Assembly: GCA_021776915.1 (NCBI GenBank)
Contig: JAIQZU010000082.1
Coordinates: 1-64,000 of the forward strand
Direction of reading: 5' to 3'
DNA length: 64,000 nt
Source: Candidatus Scalindua sp.
GTDB lineage: Bacteria; Planctomycetota; Brocadiia; Brocadiales; Scalinduaceae
Made by a program: the position numbers and the translations under genes. The notes beneath the pieces were generated by a model. The model had not been told where the DNA came from and ran no database searches. It saw nothing but the letters and a program-made list of their open reading frames with translations. This document shows, piece after piece, positions 18,363-28,224 of the stretch (the first letter of the stretch is position 1; every line of letters starts with the position of its first letter).

Positions 18363-19175
18363 TCATGTAATGTTTTCTAACAATTGTTTTAGTTGTTTTG
18401 CGGTGGCAATCCTATTGGCAGGATCTTCCTCCAGTGTTGCCATTACGACATCTTCCAGTTTTTGAGGTACTGATTTATTAACTTTTCTTGGAGGGAGTTT
18501 TATCTCCTTCCATTTTTTATTGGTTACGGTCTCATACATAACTGCGCCTAATGAATATATATCCGACTGATCATTCAGGGACAGGAAGAATGCAATTGCT
18601 TCCAGAGGAACACCTTCAGGTGGATTCCTTAAATCTTTTAACAGTGACTTTTGTTCAGGTGAAGCGTAATCCTGACTAATGCCTTTTAAAAGTCCGGCTT
18701 TTTTAATTGCAAGTTCGTAATCAATTAAATAAACTGTGCAGGTATCTGGCTCTATCATCAGATGGCCTGGTTTGATATCACAGTGTAAATAATTTTTTGA
18801 ATGTAAATAATCCAGTGGGTCACAAGCGCTTATAAAGCATTTAATAATATGCTCTAATTGCCCCTTGAAATCCTGAGATGTTTTTTCCTTGAAATAACCA
18901 ACAAGATCTATACTGTTCGTGTGATCGAGTACTATAAAGTGCTGTTTTAGTACATATTTATCATCTTTGTAAAGAGTATCGTTTCCATAATCATAAACCT
19001 TAGGGATTTGTTTATGGTCTAATCCTTGCAATATAATAAACTCATCTTCAAAGTCTAGAGAAGGGTTGTATTTAATACCGAGAGACTGGTCATCTTCTAA
19101 TACAGCATAATTTGACTTGTGCAAGTCTGCGTCAAGTTTAAAAGTACTAAATGTGTAGTTTTTAATTTTATACAT
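18363..19175 (-). CDS. Ser/Thr protein kinase-like protein, atypical active site (copy 1)
   Basis: The 270-residue protein is a single kinase fold with no membrane anchor. The VAIK Lys is probably Lys35 ('LGIKYNP'). The catalytic loop reads 'HCDIKPGH', so Asp133 and Lys135 are kept but the metal-binding Asn is His138. The DFG triplet is Asp152-Tyr-Glu. No Gly-rich loop is evident. 'DYASPEQ' (APE region) and 'SDIYSLGAVMYE' are clear. A paralogue at 23171-23980 shares all these changes, so they are probably selected. It lies divergent to an ammonium transporter gene. Confidence 0.85.
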   Translation of the reverse strand: MYKIKNYTFSTFKLDADLHKSNYAVLEDDQSLGIKYNPSLDFEDEFIILQGLDHKQIPKVYDYGNDTLYKDDKYVLKQHFIVLDHTNSIDLVGYFKEKTSQDFKGQLEHIIKCFISACDPLDYLHSKNYLHCDIKPGHLMIEPDTCTVYLIDYELAIKKAGLLKGISQDYASPEQKSLLKDLRNPPEGVPLEAIAFFLSLNDQSDIYSLGAVMYETVTNKKWKEIKLPPRKVNKSVPQKLEDVVMATLEEDPANRIATAKQLKQLLENIT

Positions 19176-19359
19176 ATTTTAAAGCCATGGGAGGTGGTGT
19201 AATGTAAACATACATATAATGCTTTTAAGGTGGGTTAACGCCTTTCATCCTAGCAGAAATTCTAATACTTGTAAATTGTTTTTTTGTCTAACTGACTGAA
19301 TTTAATCAGGATTATCAATCGGATTTAATAATTATAAATTTAGTGAAGGAGGTGAATAT
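19176..19359. promoter_or_regulatory. Divergent control region between kinase-like gene and amt
   Basis: A 184-bp A/T-rich gap separates the divergent genes and must carry both promoters. A strong Shine-Dalgarno (AAGGAGGTGA) precedes the amt ATG at 19360. A GTTAAC-centred imperfect palindrome lies near 19230. No sigma-54 consensus was found. Confidence 0.5.
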
Positions 19360-20943
19360 ATGGGGTATCTTTTAAGAGGTTTAAGAAGACCAAACATAAT
19401 ATGTTCTTTTTTGTTCATGTTATGCCTGCTGCTTTTTTGTACTAATATGGCGTGGGCAGGCGAGCATACAATCGCAAGCGACCCAACCGGCGAGCATACA
19501 TTTGCACTGGACTTCAGAGGCGTAGATATGTCAGAAAGCTTTGGATGGGTTTTGTTGACAGGTTTCACAATATTGTTTATGCAGGTAGGTTTCATATTTT
19601 TAGGCGGGCTCCTTCAGGCAAAAAATGTTTTGAGTTATATGACTCATTGTTTTCTCGCTACCACATTAGGAGCGCTTATATACTTTGTTGCAGGATTCGC
19701 ATTAATGTTTGGCGGGTTTGAATTTTTAGGAAAGCATCTGGGTGGAGGCAATGCATTCATTGGATGGAGCGGTTTTCTTTTATTGGGTGATTCTTATGAC
19801 GTAAGAACGATAATGATGTTCCTGTTCCAGGCGGTTATAGCAACATTCATAGGAAGCATAATTGCCGGGGCTGTTGCAGAAAGAATGAAACTAGGAGCTT
19901 ATGTCATTTCATTTTTCTTTATATACACAATTATATATCCACTATATGGCCACTGGGTATGGGGAGAAGGATGGTTGTGGAATCTGCCGTTTGGTTCAGG
20001 TGTAAGAGACTTCGCAGGCTCAGGAGTAGTCCATGCAATCGGAGGAACTCTGGCTTTTGTAGGCGCTCTCTTCCTGGGGCCAAGAATTGGCAAATTCAGT
20101 AAGGATGGTACACCGGGGTTCTTTCCCGGCCATAATGTAGGCTACATGGTAATTGGAACAGTACTCCTGGCATTTGGGTGGCTGGGTTATGACGCAGGAA
20201 GCACCCTTGCAGCAGGAGATTTACGCGCCTCAGTCGTAGCGGCTAATACATTTATTGCAGGAGCAATGGGAGCGGTTACAGTACTTTATTATTCATACCT
20301 GAAGACCGGTGCTGCGGATATAGGCGAGGCATGCAATGGATTCCTGGCCGGACTTGTTGCTATTTCCGCTCCATGTGCTTATGTGGCTCCGTGGGCTGCT
20401 GTTACAATTGGTTTATTGGGAGCAATAGTATATATGACAAACTTATGGTTTGTTGAAGAGAAACTAAAAGTAGACGACCCTCTTGGCGCTGTATCTGTAC
20501 ATGGTGCAAATGGCCTATGGGGATTACTTGCAATTGGTATTTTTGCTGATGGTTCGTATGGTGGAGTTTCCGGGCTGATAACAGGAAACGGTGGACAGTT
20601 ATTGTCACAATTTATTGCATGTATTGTCGCTCTGGCATGGGCTGGCGGCCTTGGCAGTCTGATGTTCTTTATACTTAAAAATACCATTGGAATAAGAGTG
20701 TCTGAAAGAGTAGAATCAGAGGGTCTAGACGTAAACATCCATGGTTCACCTTGTTATCGACTACAAACAGGGGCAGAAGCTCCTTTAGGCGCAGAAATCG
20801 AAGGAGCAGCGGAAGACACAGAAGGACAAAAAAACACTGAAATACTGGAAGCTGCATTTGCCAAAGATGCCAAAAGAGAGAAGATTTACTCAGAAAAACT
20901 TGGCATCTGGATAACGGCAAAGCCAAAAGAGACTGAAAAGTAA
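19360..20943 (+). CDS. amt: Ammonium transporter (Amt1) with signal peptide and long C-tail
   Basis: The 527-residue Amt family protein starts with a cleavable-looking signal (cut near AWA-GE, residue 33). The twin pore histidines are His225 ('GVVHAIGG') and His381 ('VSVHGANG'). About eleven helices are visible. After the usual PII-contact C-tail ('ERVESEGLDVNIHGSPCY') there is an extra charged tail of about 60 residues, absent from the other three Amts here. It imports or senses ammonium, the anammox substrate. It is followed by a PII gene, the usual amt-glnK pairing. Confidence 0.95.
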   Translation: MGYLLRGLRRPNIICSFLFMLCLLLFCTNMAWAGEHTIASDPTGEHTFALDFRGVDMSESFGWVLLTGFTILFMQVGFIFLGGLLQAKNVLSYMTHCFLATTLGALIYFVAGFALMFGGFEFLGKHLGGGNAFIGWSGFLLLGDSYDVRTIMMFLFQAVIATFIGSIIAGAVAERMKLGAYVISFFFIYTIIYPLYGHWVWGEGWLWNLPFGSGVRDFAGSGVVHAIGGTLAFVGALFLGPRIGKFSKDGTPGFFPGHNVGYMVIGTVLLAFGWLGYDAGSTLAAGDLRASVVAANTFIAGAMGAVTVLYYSYLKTGAADIGEACNGFLAGLVAISAPCAYVAPWAAVTIGLLGAIVYMTNLWFVEEKLKVDDPLGAVSVHGANGLWGLLAIGIFADGSYGGVSGLITGNGGQLLSQFIACIVALAWAGGLGSLMFFILKNTIGIRVSERVESEGLDVNIHGSPCYRLQTGAEAPLGAEIEGAAEDTEGQKNTEILEAAFAKDAKREKIYSEKLGIWITAKPKETEK

Positions 20944-21043
20944 ATCTTAATGTATTTTAGTATTTAAAGTTTCTCAATTTGAATATAATTGTGTTATATT
21001 ATTTATTAAAAACATAGGCATATTACCAAAGGAGGAGTCATTT

Positions 21044-21382
21044 ATGAAAAAGATAGAAGCTATTATTCGTCCTGAAAAATTTGATATTATCAAAGATGCT
21101 CTGACAGAGAAAGGCTATGGAGGAATGTCTGTTACAGAGATAAAGGGACATGGTAATCAGAAGGGTGTAAGTGAGGTTTGGAGGGGAAAGAGGTATAAAG
21201 TGGATCTGCTTCCAAAGATAAAGGTTGAACTAGCTGTTGCAGACGAAGTCTGTGACGAGGTAGTTCAAACTATTATTTCAGAAGGTCAAACCGGTAGTAT
21301 TGGAGATGGAAAGATATTCGTTTCCGAGCTTTCAAACGTCTATAGAATAAGAACAGCAGAGCAAGGTGATTCTGCTATTTAA
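21044..21382 (+). CDS. glnK: PII nitrogen regulatory protein (1)
   Basis: The 112-residue PII protein has a T-loop 'GHGNQKGVSEVWRGKRYKVD' with the uridylylation-type Tyr51; residue 46 is Trp where GlnB has Tyr. The C-terminal signature '[11 protein letters not shown]' is present. PII trimers bind ATP/ADP and 2-oxoglutarate and block Amt pores. It lies about 100 bp after amt1, with a GGAGGAG ribosome site, and is probably co-transcribed and paired with it. Confidence 0.96.
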   Translation: MKKIEAIIRPEKFDIIKDALTEKGYGGMSVTEIKGHGNQKGVSEVWRGKRYKVDLLPKIKVELAVADEVCDEVVQTIISEGQTGSIGDGKIFVSELSNVYRIRTAEQGDSAI

Positions 21383-21412
21383 GACGTTATACGTTGTCAG
21401 CTCACAATAATC

Positions 21413-21465
21413 AATCAGCGGCCAAACGGTTGAGTAAAAGTTTACACAACCTCTGGCCGCTGATT
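21413..21465 (+). terminator. Long hairpin after the PII gene
   Basis: AATCAGCGGCCA (21413-21424) pairs perfectly with TGGCCGCTGATT (21454-21465). An inner stem (GGTTG/CAACC and AGTAAA/TTTAC) continues it, and TTCCTT follows. It is a likely terminator or processing hairpin that separates amt1-glnK from the next amt. Confidence 0.75.
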
Positions 21466-21555
21466 TTCCTTCTATGTTCGCTTAGTTGTCATTAAATTAC
21501 CCATCACAACAACCAGGATATTTAGTAATTTTCAAATCCTTAAAATAAAAAATCA

Positions 21556-22938
21556 ATGAAAAATCAATACTTAGCCTGGATAGTATTTTCAATTATTATA
21601 GCTTTTGTTTTATTCTCTGCCTTTAATACTACTGAAGCTGGTGATCAGAAAGACAGCTTCACAATGTACTCAGAGACCAGAGACATAGAAGGGCTAAAGA
21701 TAGCTGTTAACCTTGCGTGGACGTTATTGTGTGGATTTCTTATCTTTAACATGCAGGCAGGATTTGCATTTCTGGGTGCGGGGTTCCTGCAGAAGAAAAA
21801 TACATTAAATTACTTAACGATGAGTTTTATGGATTTCTGTGTTGGCGCCCTTATTTTCTGGGCGTTTGGCTTCGCATTAATGTACGGCGGCTCATCTCTC
21901 GCCTCTGGTCTGGAGAAGGGAAATGCCTTTATTGGTTTTAGTGGATTCTTTCTCGCCGGTAATGCTTATGATTTTTCTACTTCATCGGTATGGTTATTTC
22001 ATATGATGTTTGCTGTCGCTACCTGTACTATTATAGCCGGTGCTGTTGCCGAACGCTTTAAGTTTCATGTTCATCTGATATACGCCATGATACTTTGTGG
22101 GTTCTTGTATCCGGTTTTCGGCCACTGGGTATGGGGTGGAGGCTGGCTTGCACACCTGCCATTTGGATCAGGAATGAAAGATTTTGCCGGAGGAGGTGTG
22201 GTTCATGGTATGGGCGGTGTGATGGCATTTGTAGGTGCATGGATGGTTGGCCCGAGGTTTGGTAAATACAACCCTGATGGTACTCCAAACATCATTCACG
22301 GACACAATCTTTCTTATATAGCACTTGGAACACTCTTTTTACTGTTTGGCTGGTTCGGATTTAATGCCGGAAGCACTTTAGCTGCTACTGATTTAAGGAT
22401 TTCAATAATTGCAACTAATATGTTCCTTTCTGCCATCACTGGAGCGATAACTGTTTTGTACATTTCATATTTTAAAACCAGGAAATCAGACACTGTCATG
22501 ACATGCAATGGCGCTCTGGCTGGTTGCGTGGCTATAACTGCATCCGCCGCTTATGTACCACATTGGGCTGCCGTGATTATTGGCATAACTGCCGGTCTAA
22601 TATTAAAGGCTTCCCTGCATATAATGGAATTCAAACTACGTATAGACGATCCTGTCGGAGCTATATCCGTTCACGGCGCAAACGGGCTATGGAGTCTGCT
22701 TACCGTAGGGATCTTTGCCGATGGTTCATATTCAGAAGTAAAAGGATTAATAACAGGTTCTGGATGGCAACTTCTGGCACAGTTTATTGGCCTCGTTACT
22801 CTTCTAGCCTGGTCGCTGGGAACTGGTTATTTAATCTTTTTCCTTTTAAAGAAAACAATAGGATTAAGAGTACCTGTTAAAGAAGAAAATACCGGACTTG
22901 ATTTATATGAACACGGACTTAATTGCTATTCTGGCTGA
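21556..22938 (+). CDS. amt: Ammonium transporter (Amt2)
   Basis: The 460-residue Amt has an N-terminal signal-like helix (residues 5-22). The twin histidines are His217 ('GVVHGMGG') and His373 ('ISVHGANG'). The C-tail ends at '...GLDLYEHGLNCYSG', the normal PII-contact length. It is closest in motif pattern to Amt1 and Amt4 rather than Amt3. No good Shine-Dalgarno precedes the ATG. It has no PII gene directly after it; a kinase-like gene follows about 230 bp downstream on the same strand. Confidence 0.94.
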   Translation: MKNQYLAWIVFSIIIAFVLFSAFNTTEAGDQKDSFTMYSETRDIEGLKIAVNLAWTLLCGFLIFNMQAGFAFLGAGFLQKKNTLNYLTMSFMDFCVGALIFWAFGFALMYGGSSLASGLEKGNAFIGFSGFFLAGNAYDFSTSSVWLFHMMFAVATCTIIAGAVAERFKFHVHLIYAMILCGFLYPVFGHWVWGGGWLAHLPFGSGMKDFAGGGVVHGMGGVMAFVGAWMVGPRFGKYNPDGTPNIIHGHNLSYIALGTLFLLFGWFGFNAGSTLAATDLRISIIATNMFLSAITGAITVLYISYFKTRKSDTVMTCNGALAGCVAITASAAYVPHWAAVIIGITAGLILKASLHIMEFKLRIDDPVGAISVHGANGLWSLLTVGIFADGSYSEVKGLITGSGWQLLAQFIGLVTLLAWSLGTGYLIFFLLKKTIGLRVPVKEENTGLDLYEHGLNCYSG

Positions 22939-23170
22939 TAATCTTTACTGCTTTATACTTTATGTACATTTCCTACATCAGCTTTTCCACTTCTTGTTTT
23001 ATCTAGTACTATACCCTGCCCTGGATGATATAGCAGAATGTACTCTTTATGAAAGTCTCTAAATTGAGGATGCATGTAAGGTTTCTTGATGAATATAATA
23101 GTAGATGATGTAATTTATAACTTTTATGGTTTTAATTTATAGACTAACAGAATAATTTAAGAGGTACAAT

Positions 23171-23980
23171 ATGTATAATTTAGGAAAATACCAATTTGAG
23201 CGTTTTAAATACAGGCCGGGACACAGAGCAAACTACGCAGTGCTGTCTGAACCAGGAAGCGGAGAATGGGGAATCAAGTACTCACCCACTTACAGCTACT
23301 TCAGTGAATACGATGTGCTGAAGAACTTTTCTCATCCACAGATTCCAAAAAGATATGATTCAGGGAGAGAAGAATTGTTCGAAAACGATAAACTAGTATT
23401 AAAAGAACATTTCATTGTCTTAGAGCACTTTGAAGGTGAGGACATTGTAGAATATTACAAGCAGAAGGGCTTGCCAGATTCTGATGAGATAGAAAATATT
23501 GTTAAATACTTTGCAAGCATCTCCGAGCCGTTACAATATCTCCATTCAAAAGGATATGCTCATACCGATATTAAACCGGGCCATCTTATTCTGAATCCCA
23601 GCACAGGAACAGTTGGCCTGATTGATTTAGAACTATCCATAAAAGCAGGAGAGCTTATAAAGGGGTTAACTATAGAATATGCGTCACCGGAACAAAAACA
23701 GATGAATGACTTATTGAAAGATGTCACAGACAGAAAAGGTGAAAAGGCGGTGTTAAGGCAGGTGCAGATTGACGGGAGAGCCGATTTATACACGATTGGA
23801 TTAATATTGTATGAAGTGCTGACAGGCAAATTACGGACAAAAACTAATCAGCCGCCAATCGAGTTTAATAATGCTATACCGCCGAAATTAAACGAAATAG
23901 CCATGGCTCTCATTGAAGAAGACCCATCAAAGAGAATGCCTTCGGCAGAGATACTTAAAGATGAATTAAAGAACGTGTGA
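23171..23980 (+). CDS. Ser/Thr protein kinase-like protein, atypical active site (copy 2)
   Basis: The 269-residue protein is a paralogue of the one at 18363-19175. It has the same 'HFIVL-H' hinge, 'YLHSK-Y-H-DIKPGHL' catalytic loop (Asp133, Lys135, His138 for Asn), Asp152-Leu-Glu for DFG, and 'YASPEQK'. The ATP-anchoring Lys is probably Lys36. No transmembrane or sensor domain is present. It sits between Amt2 and Amt3, so both copies border amt genes. ATP hydrolysis and targets are uncertain; Amt or PII proteins are obvious candidates. Confidence 0.85.
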   Translation: MYNLGKYQFERFKYRPGHRANYAVLSEPGSGEWGIKYSPTYSYFSEYDVLKNFSHPQIPKRYDSGREELFENDKLVLKEHFIVLEHFEGEDIVEYYKQKGLPDSDEIENIVKYFASISEPLQYLHSKGYAHTDIKPGHLILNPSTGTVGLIDLELSIKAGELIKGLTIEYASPEQKQMNDLLKDVTDRKGEKAVLRQVQIDGRADLYTIGLILYEVLTGKLRTKTNQPPIEFNNAIPPKLNEIAMALIEEDPSKRMPSAEILKDELKNV

Positions 23981-24084
23981 TACAGGGAATGGTTATTGAT
24001 AAAACAAATTCTGTTATTAATAACTGAGAAAACAATGCCTTTATAACTTACAGTAGAAATTGAAGGATATTTCAAACAAAAATA

Positions 24085-24118
24085 AGGCGTCGTCTATTTC
24101 TTAAAATAGACGACGCCT
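24085..24118. terminator. Bidirectional terminator between convergent genes
   Basis: A perfect 15-bp inverted repeat (AGGCGTCGTCTATTT and its complement) with a CTTA loop lies between the kinase-like gene (+) and amt3 (-). Flanking sequence is A/T-rich. Confidence 0.85.
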
Positions 24119-24204
24119 CTAAACTACACCATAAAACTCGTCTTAACTAAAAACTCATGTAAGCCCGAATCAAAGGTTTACAAAGTGTTTTAGCCAGAAA
24201 CCTC

Positions 24205-25539
24205 TTATCTCCTCAGTGTACTTGTTGCTTCTAATTGCAGATGATAGGCAATCTCTCCATGTTGCGTAATATCAAGTCCCTTTTCTTCATCTGCCTCAGT
24301 CGTCCTTAACCCTACCGTGTACTTAACAATTAATGCTATAATAACACAAACGGCAACGGTAAATCCCCATGTAGCCAGAATGCCTACGCACTGCTTACCC
24401 AATTGTGTGAGACCTTCAGCGCCCCATCCAATGAATAAACCATCAACACCATCCGGCCCCATTACCATTTTAGTACAATAAAGCCCTGCAGCAAATGTGC
24501 CGATAGTGCCCCCAATAGCATGTACTCCAACAACATCCAGTGCATCATCAAAGCCAAAAAGAGGTTTTAGCTTTGTCACAGCAAAGTAGCAGCCTACACC
24601 AGCCATAATTCCAATCTGCAAGGCACCTAGAGGTCCGACAAAACCAGAGGCAGGTGTAATAGTCGCAAGCCCTGCAATTGCTCCGGTAAGCGCACCCAGA
24701 AATGTCGGCTTCCCTGTCTCTAGCCACTCACATACTATCCATACAAAAGCAGCAGTAGCTGCAGCGGTATTTGTCACAGTAAATGCAAAAGCGGCCCTCC
24801 CATCAGCAGCCAAAGCACTGCCACCATTGAAACCAAACCAGCCAAACCATAGTAAACCTGTTCCCAGGCATACCATTGGGAGATTACAAGGGGGTGTTAT
24901 ATTTTGTCTCTTACGCGACCCCAACATTACTGCAAGTGTAAGCGCACCGGCTCCACAACATACGTGTACAACCAGTCCCCCGGCAAAATCCAAAACTCCC
25001 CATTTGTACATCCAGCCGGTTTCACACCATTGCCAATGACAAATAGGATCGTACACGAAAGTAGCGAAAAGAGGAACAAAGAGCAACACGGCACTAAACT
25101 TCATCCGCCCCTCAACAGCCCCCAATACCAGAGCAGCTGTGATAACTGCAAACATACACTGAAAGATCATGAACGTGTATTCCGGTATTGTTCCTGAGAG
25201 TGAGTCGGGTGTTATCCCCATTAAACCAACTTTAGAAAGACCTCCAATAAACCAGTTTCCGCCACTAAAAGACAAACTATACCCCCATAAAATCCACTGA
25301 ACACTTACAATGGAAATGCACATAAAACACATCATGAGCATATTAACTATATTTCTTACAGAACATAAACCACCATAAAATAAACAGAGACCGGGTGTCA
25401 TAAGAAGAACAAGGGCTGCAGATGTAAGTATCCATGCATTATCAGCTTTATCAAGAGCACTCTCATCTGCCCATAACGTTGAAGATGCGACCACCATAAA
25501 GACCGATATTAAGATTGTTATATAACCAATTTTTCTCAT
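24205..25539 (-). CDS. amt: Ammonium transporter (Amt3, AmtB clade)
   Basis: The 444-residue Amt has a signal-like N-terminus (ends near STLWADE) and the classic AmtB pattern. The first pore His lies in 'LVVHVCCGAGAL', and the second in 'VVGVHAIGGTIGTFAAG'. The C-tail 'TTEADEEKGLDITQHGE' is the conserved PII-contact segment. Its motifs differ from the three other Amts here, pointing to a separate subfamily. It follows a PII gene by 76 bp and has AAGGAGG before the ATG. Confidence 0.95.
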   Translation of the reverse strand: MRKIGYITILISVFMVVASSTLWADESALDKADNAWILTSAALVLLMTPGLCLFYGGLCSVRNIVNMLMMCFMCISIVSVQWILWGYSLSFSGGNWFIGGLSKVGLMGITPDSLSGTIPEYTFMIFQCMFAVITAALVLGAVEGRMKFSAVLLFVPLFATFVYDPICHWQWCETGWMYKWGVLDFAGGLVVHVCCGAGALTLAVMLGSRKRQNITPPCNLPMVCLGTGLLWFGWFGFNGGSALAADGRAAFAFTVTNTAAATAAFVWIVCEWLETGKPTFLGALTGAIAGLATITPASGFVGPLGALQIGIMAGVGCYFAVTKLKPLFGFDDALDVVGVHAIGGTIGTFAAGLYCTKMVMGPDGVDGLFIGWGAEGLTQLGKQCVGILATWGFTVAVCVIIALIVKYTVGLRTTEADEEKGLDITQHGEIAYHLQLEATSTLRR

Positions 25540-25615
25540 TCGTTTAACCTCCTTTAAAGAATAGCCCTCTATATATCCTTGTTTTAGAAATCAAGCTATA
25601 TAAAGACATATTATT

Positions 25616-25996
<381 letters not shown>

Positions 25997-26038
25997 CTAA
26001 TGTATAAAATTATAAAGTGTCCTCTAATCTTTCAGTTT

Positions 26039-26054
26039 TGTATGCGAGCATACA
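26039..26054. promoter_or_regulatory. Operator-like palindrome upstream of glnK(2)-amt3
   Basis: TGTATGC-GA-GCATACA is a perfect 7-bp inverted repeat with a 2-bp centre, 85 bp upstream of the PII start codon. Size and position suit a dimeric regulator. Confidence 0.45.
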
Positions 26055-26705
26055 CATAGTTATACCCACCACATTGTGCAAACACATTATTTTATCAATA
26101 GAAATTATTCTGCTTATACATCGCATCTTACAAAACTTTTCAAATTTAAAACGTACCGTGTTTAAAAAGAATTTCATTCATGACCCAAGTTATGCAATAT
26201 ATATACCATAACATGCAATAACAATAACTGAACATGCATAATCGCTGTGGCAGCCGACACTTGCAATACCCACATTATTTGCATAGTGTTAATTCACCAA
26301 TTCATAATGTGGTGTATATCTGCCAATATGAAGATATCGCATACTCAGTCTTATATTGAAATATGGATTGCATAAAACTAAAGTTTTTCTAAATACAAGC
26401 TCCCCCGACAGAGCCGGATATCTGCTGATTTCTGAATTGGCCTGAAAGTGCGAATCCGCCTCTAGTGTGGTTTTACCGGGCCTTCCAGGGTGAAAAATAT
26501 CACTGTATTGCTGTATTTAAAGACCTGTTCAAGTTAGCAGTGGACGTGTGCTTTATATCTCAAAAATATATAGCATAGCATCACTGTTATCTATTTTTTT
26601 TTAGCTTTTTAAAAGGTGTGAGTCCGGTGCTTTTAGAGAATTATCTGAGAAATCACCGAAGCAATATATGAACAATCAACCATGAATAGCCTGGAGTAAT
26701 CTGTT

Positions 26706-26736
26706 GTAGTCGCCCGCCACACTGACGGGCGACTAC
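26706..26736. terminator. Hairpin downstream of amt4
   Basis: GTAGTCGCCCG and its perfect complement flank a 9-base loop, about 100 bp after the amt4 stop codon. No T-run follows, so it may be a dispersed palindromic repeat serving as a terminator. Confidence 0.5.
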
Positions 26737-26832
26737 CTACCCTACTATTCAATTGGGTACAGATAGTTTAATGTTTACAAGAGATTACTTTACTACGCTT
26801 TCTGATCATGCTACGTAGCAAACGTCTACCCC

Positions 26833-28224
26833 TTATGATTGTTCAGGGTAACATGCTGTACCGTGAATGTGCTGATCAAGACCCTCTTTCTCTATATCAT
26901 CAGATACCCTCATCTTCGAATGACTATTACCTTTGCCTCCGATCAATTTGAACAACACAAATGCCATTCCTCCAGCCCATACAAATGCAACTACGGCTGC
27001 AATAGACTGTGAGGCTAACTGTCCGTAATGTCCGGTTATTACACCATAAACTCCGCCATACGAACCATCAGCAAAGATACCCAGGGCAATCAACCCCCAG
27101 AAGCCATTGGCACCATGAACTGAGCATGCACCAAGTGGATCGTCAACTTTAAATTTATTTCCAATAATCCAGAAAGAAATCAGATATAATACGGCACCCA
27201 GGAATCCTATTAGAACTGCTGCCCAGGGTGCGACATATGCACATGGTGCAGAGATCGCAACAAAACCAGCCAGAGCACCATTACATGCTTCACCAACATC
27301 AGTATGGCCAGATAACAAGTAAGTAAGAAAGAGAACCGTCACAGCTCCAATTGAACCTGCAAGGGCTGTATTCGCAGCTACTACAGACATCCTCAAATCG
27401 CCTGCTGCCAATGTACTTCCGGCATCATAAAACAACCATCCAAATGCAAGAATTATCGTTCCGATAATCATATATCCAACATTATGACCCGGTATGGAAT
27501 TAGATGAACCATCCTCATTATACTTACCGGCTCTTGGTCCTAGAAAACATGCACCAACGAAGCCGATAGTTCCGCCAATTGCATGAACCACCCCTGACCC
27601 CGCAAAGTCTCTCACTCCGGCACCATAAGGCAGATTCCACAGCCATCCTTCTCCCCATACCCAATGTCCATATACAGGATAAATAAAGATATATACGAAG
27701 ATAAACATAAGAACATAAGAGCAGAGTTTCATCCTCTCAGCGACAGCGCCGGCAATTATACTACCGATAAATGTTGCTACACATGCCTGAAAAATAAACA
27801 ATAATATTGTCTTGACGTCATATGCATCTCCCAGAAGCATAAAACCGCTCAGGCCCATAAAAGCATTACCTTTTCCCACATGATGTCCCAGAAATTCAAA
27901 TCCACCAAACATCACTCCAAAGCCAACAAACCAGTAGATAATAACGCCGAGTGTTGTGGCAATAAAGCAGTGTGTCATGTAGCTGAGCATATTCTTAGCT
28001 GGTAATAAACCTCCTAATAACGCAAACCCTACCTGCATGAACCAAATCACAAAGCCACATACTAAAATCCACGTAAAGTTATTGGACATGTTAATACCCC
28101 TGATGTCCAACGCAAAAGTCTTGTCACCTGTGGGATCTGCCGCCTCTGAAACGCCAAACATCAGGAATACAGCAGCAACTGCAACCAACAGAAGCCACAT
28201 TACATTTTTTGGTTTAAAATGCAT
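26833..28224 (-). CDS. amt: Ammonium transporter (Amt4)
   Basis: The 463-residue Amt has a signal peptide (cut near SEA-AD). The twin histidines lie in 'GSGVVHAIGGTIGF' and 'ACSVHGANGFWG'. It is very close to Amt1 along its length, including 'EFLGHHVGKGNAF' and 'GDLRMSVVAANT', but lacks Amt1's extra charged tail. The C-tail ends '...EKEGLDQHIHGTACYPEQS'. Strong ribosome site (GGAAGGAGGG). It has no adjacent PII gene and stands alone between two long non-coding stretches. Confidence 0.95.
   Translation of the reverse strand: MHFKPKNVMWLLLVAVAAVFLMFGVSEAADPTGDKTFALDIRGINMSNNFTWILVCGFVIWFMQVGFALLGGLLPAKNMLSYMTHCFIATTLGVIIYWFVGFGVMFGGFEFLGHHVGKGNAFMGLSGFMLLGDAYDVKTILLFIFQACVATFIGSIIAGAVAERMKLCSYVLMFIFVYIFIYPVYGHWVWGEGWLWNLPYGAGVRDFAGSGVVHAIGGTIGFVGACFLGPRAGKYNEDGSSNSIPGHNVGYMIIGTIILAFGWLFYDAGSTLAAGDLRMSVVAANTALAGSIGAVTVLFLTYLLSGHTDVGEACNGALAGFVAISAPCAYVAPWAAVLIGFLGAVLYLISFWIIGNKFKVDDPLGACSVHGANGFWGLIALGIFADGSYGGVYGVITGHYGQLASQSIAAVVAFVWAGGMAFVLFKLIGGKGNSHSKMRVSDDIEKEGLDQHIHGTACYPEQS

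Noticed and set aside
26246-26275. A TGGCA...TTGC pair resembling a sigma-54 promoter upstream of glnK(2)
   Set aside because: The GG and GC pairs are 12 bases apart rather than the required 10, and it faces the wrong strand.
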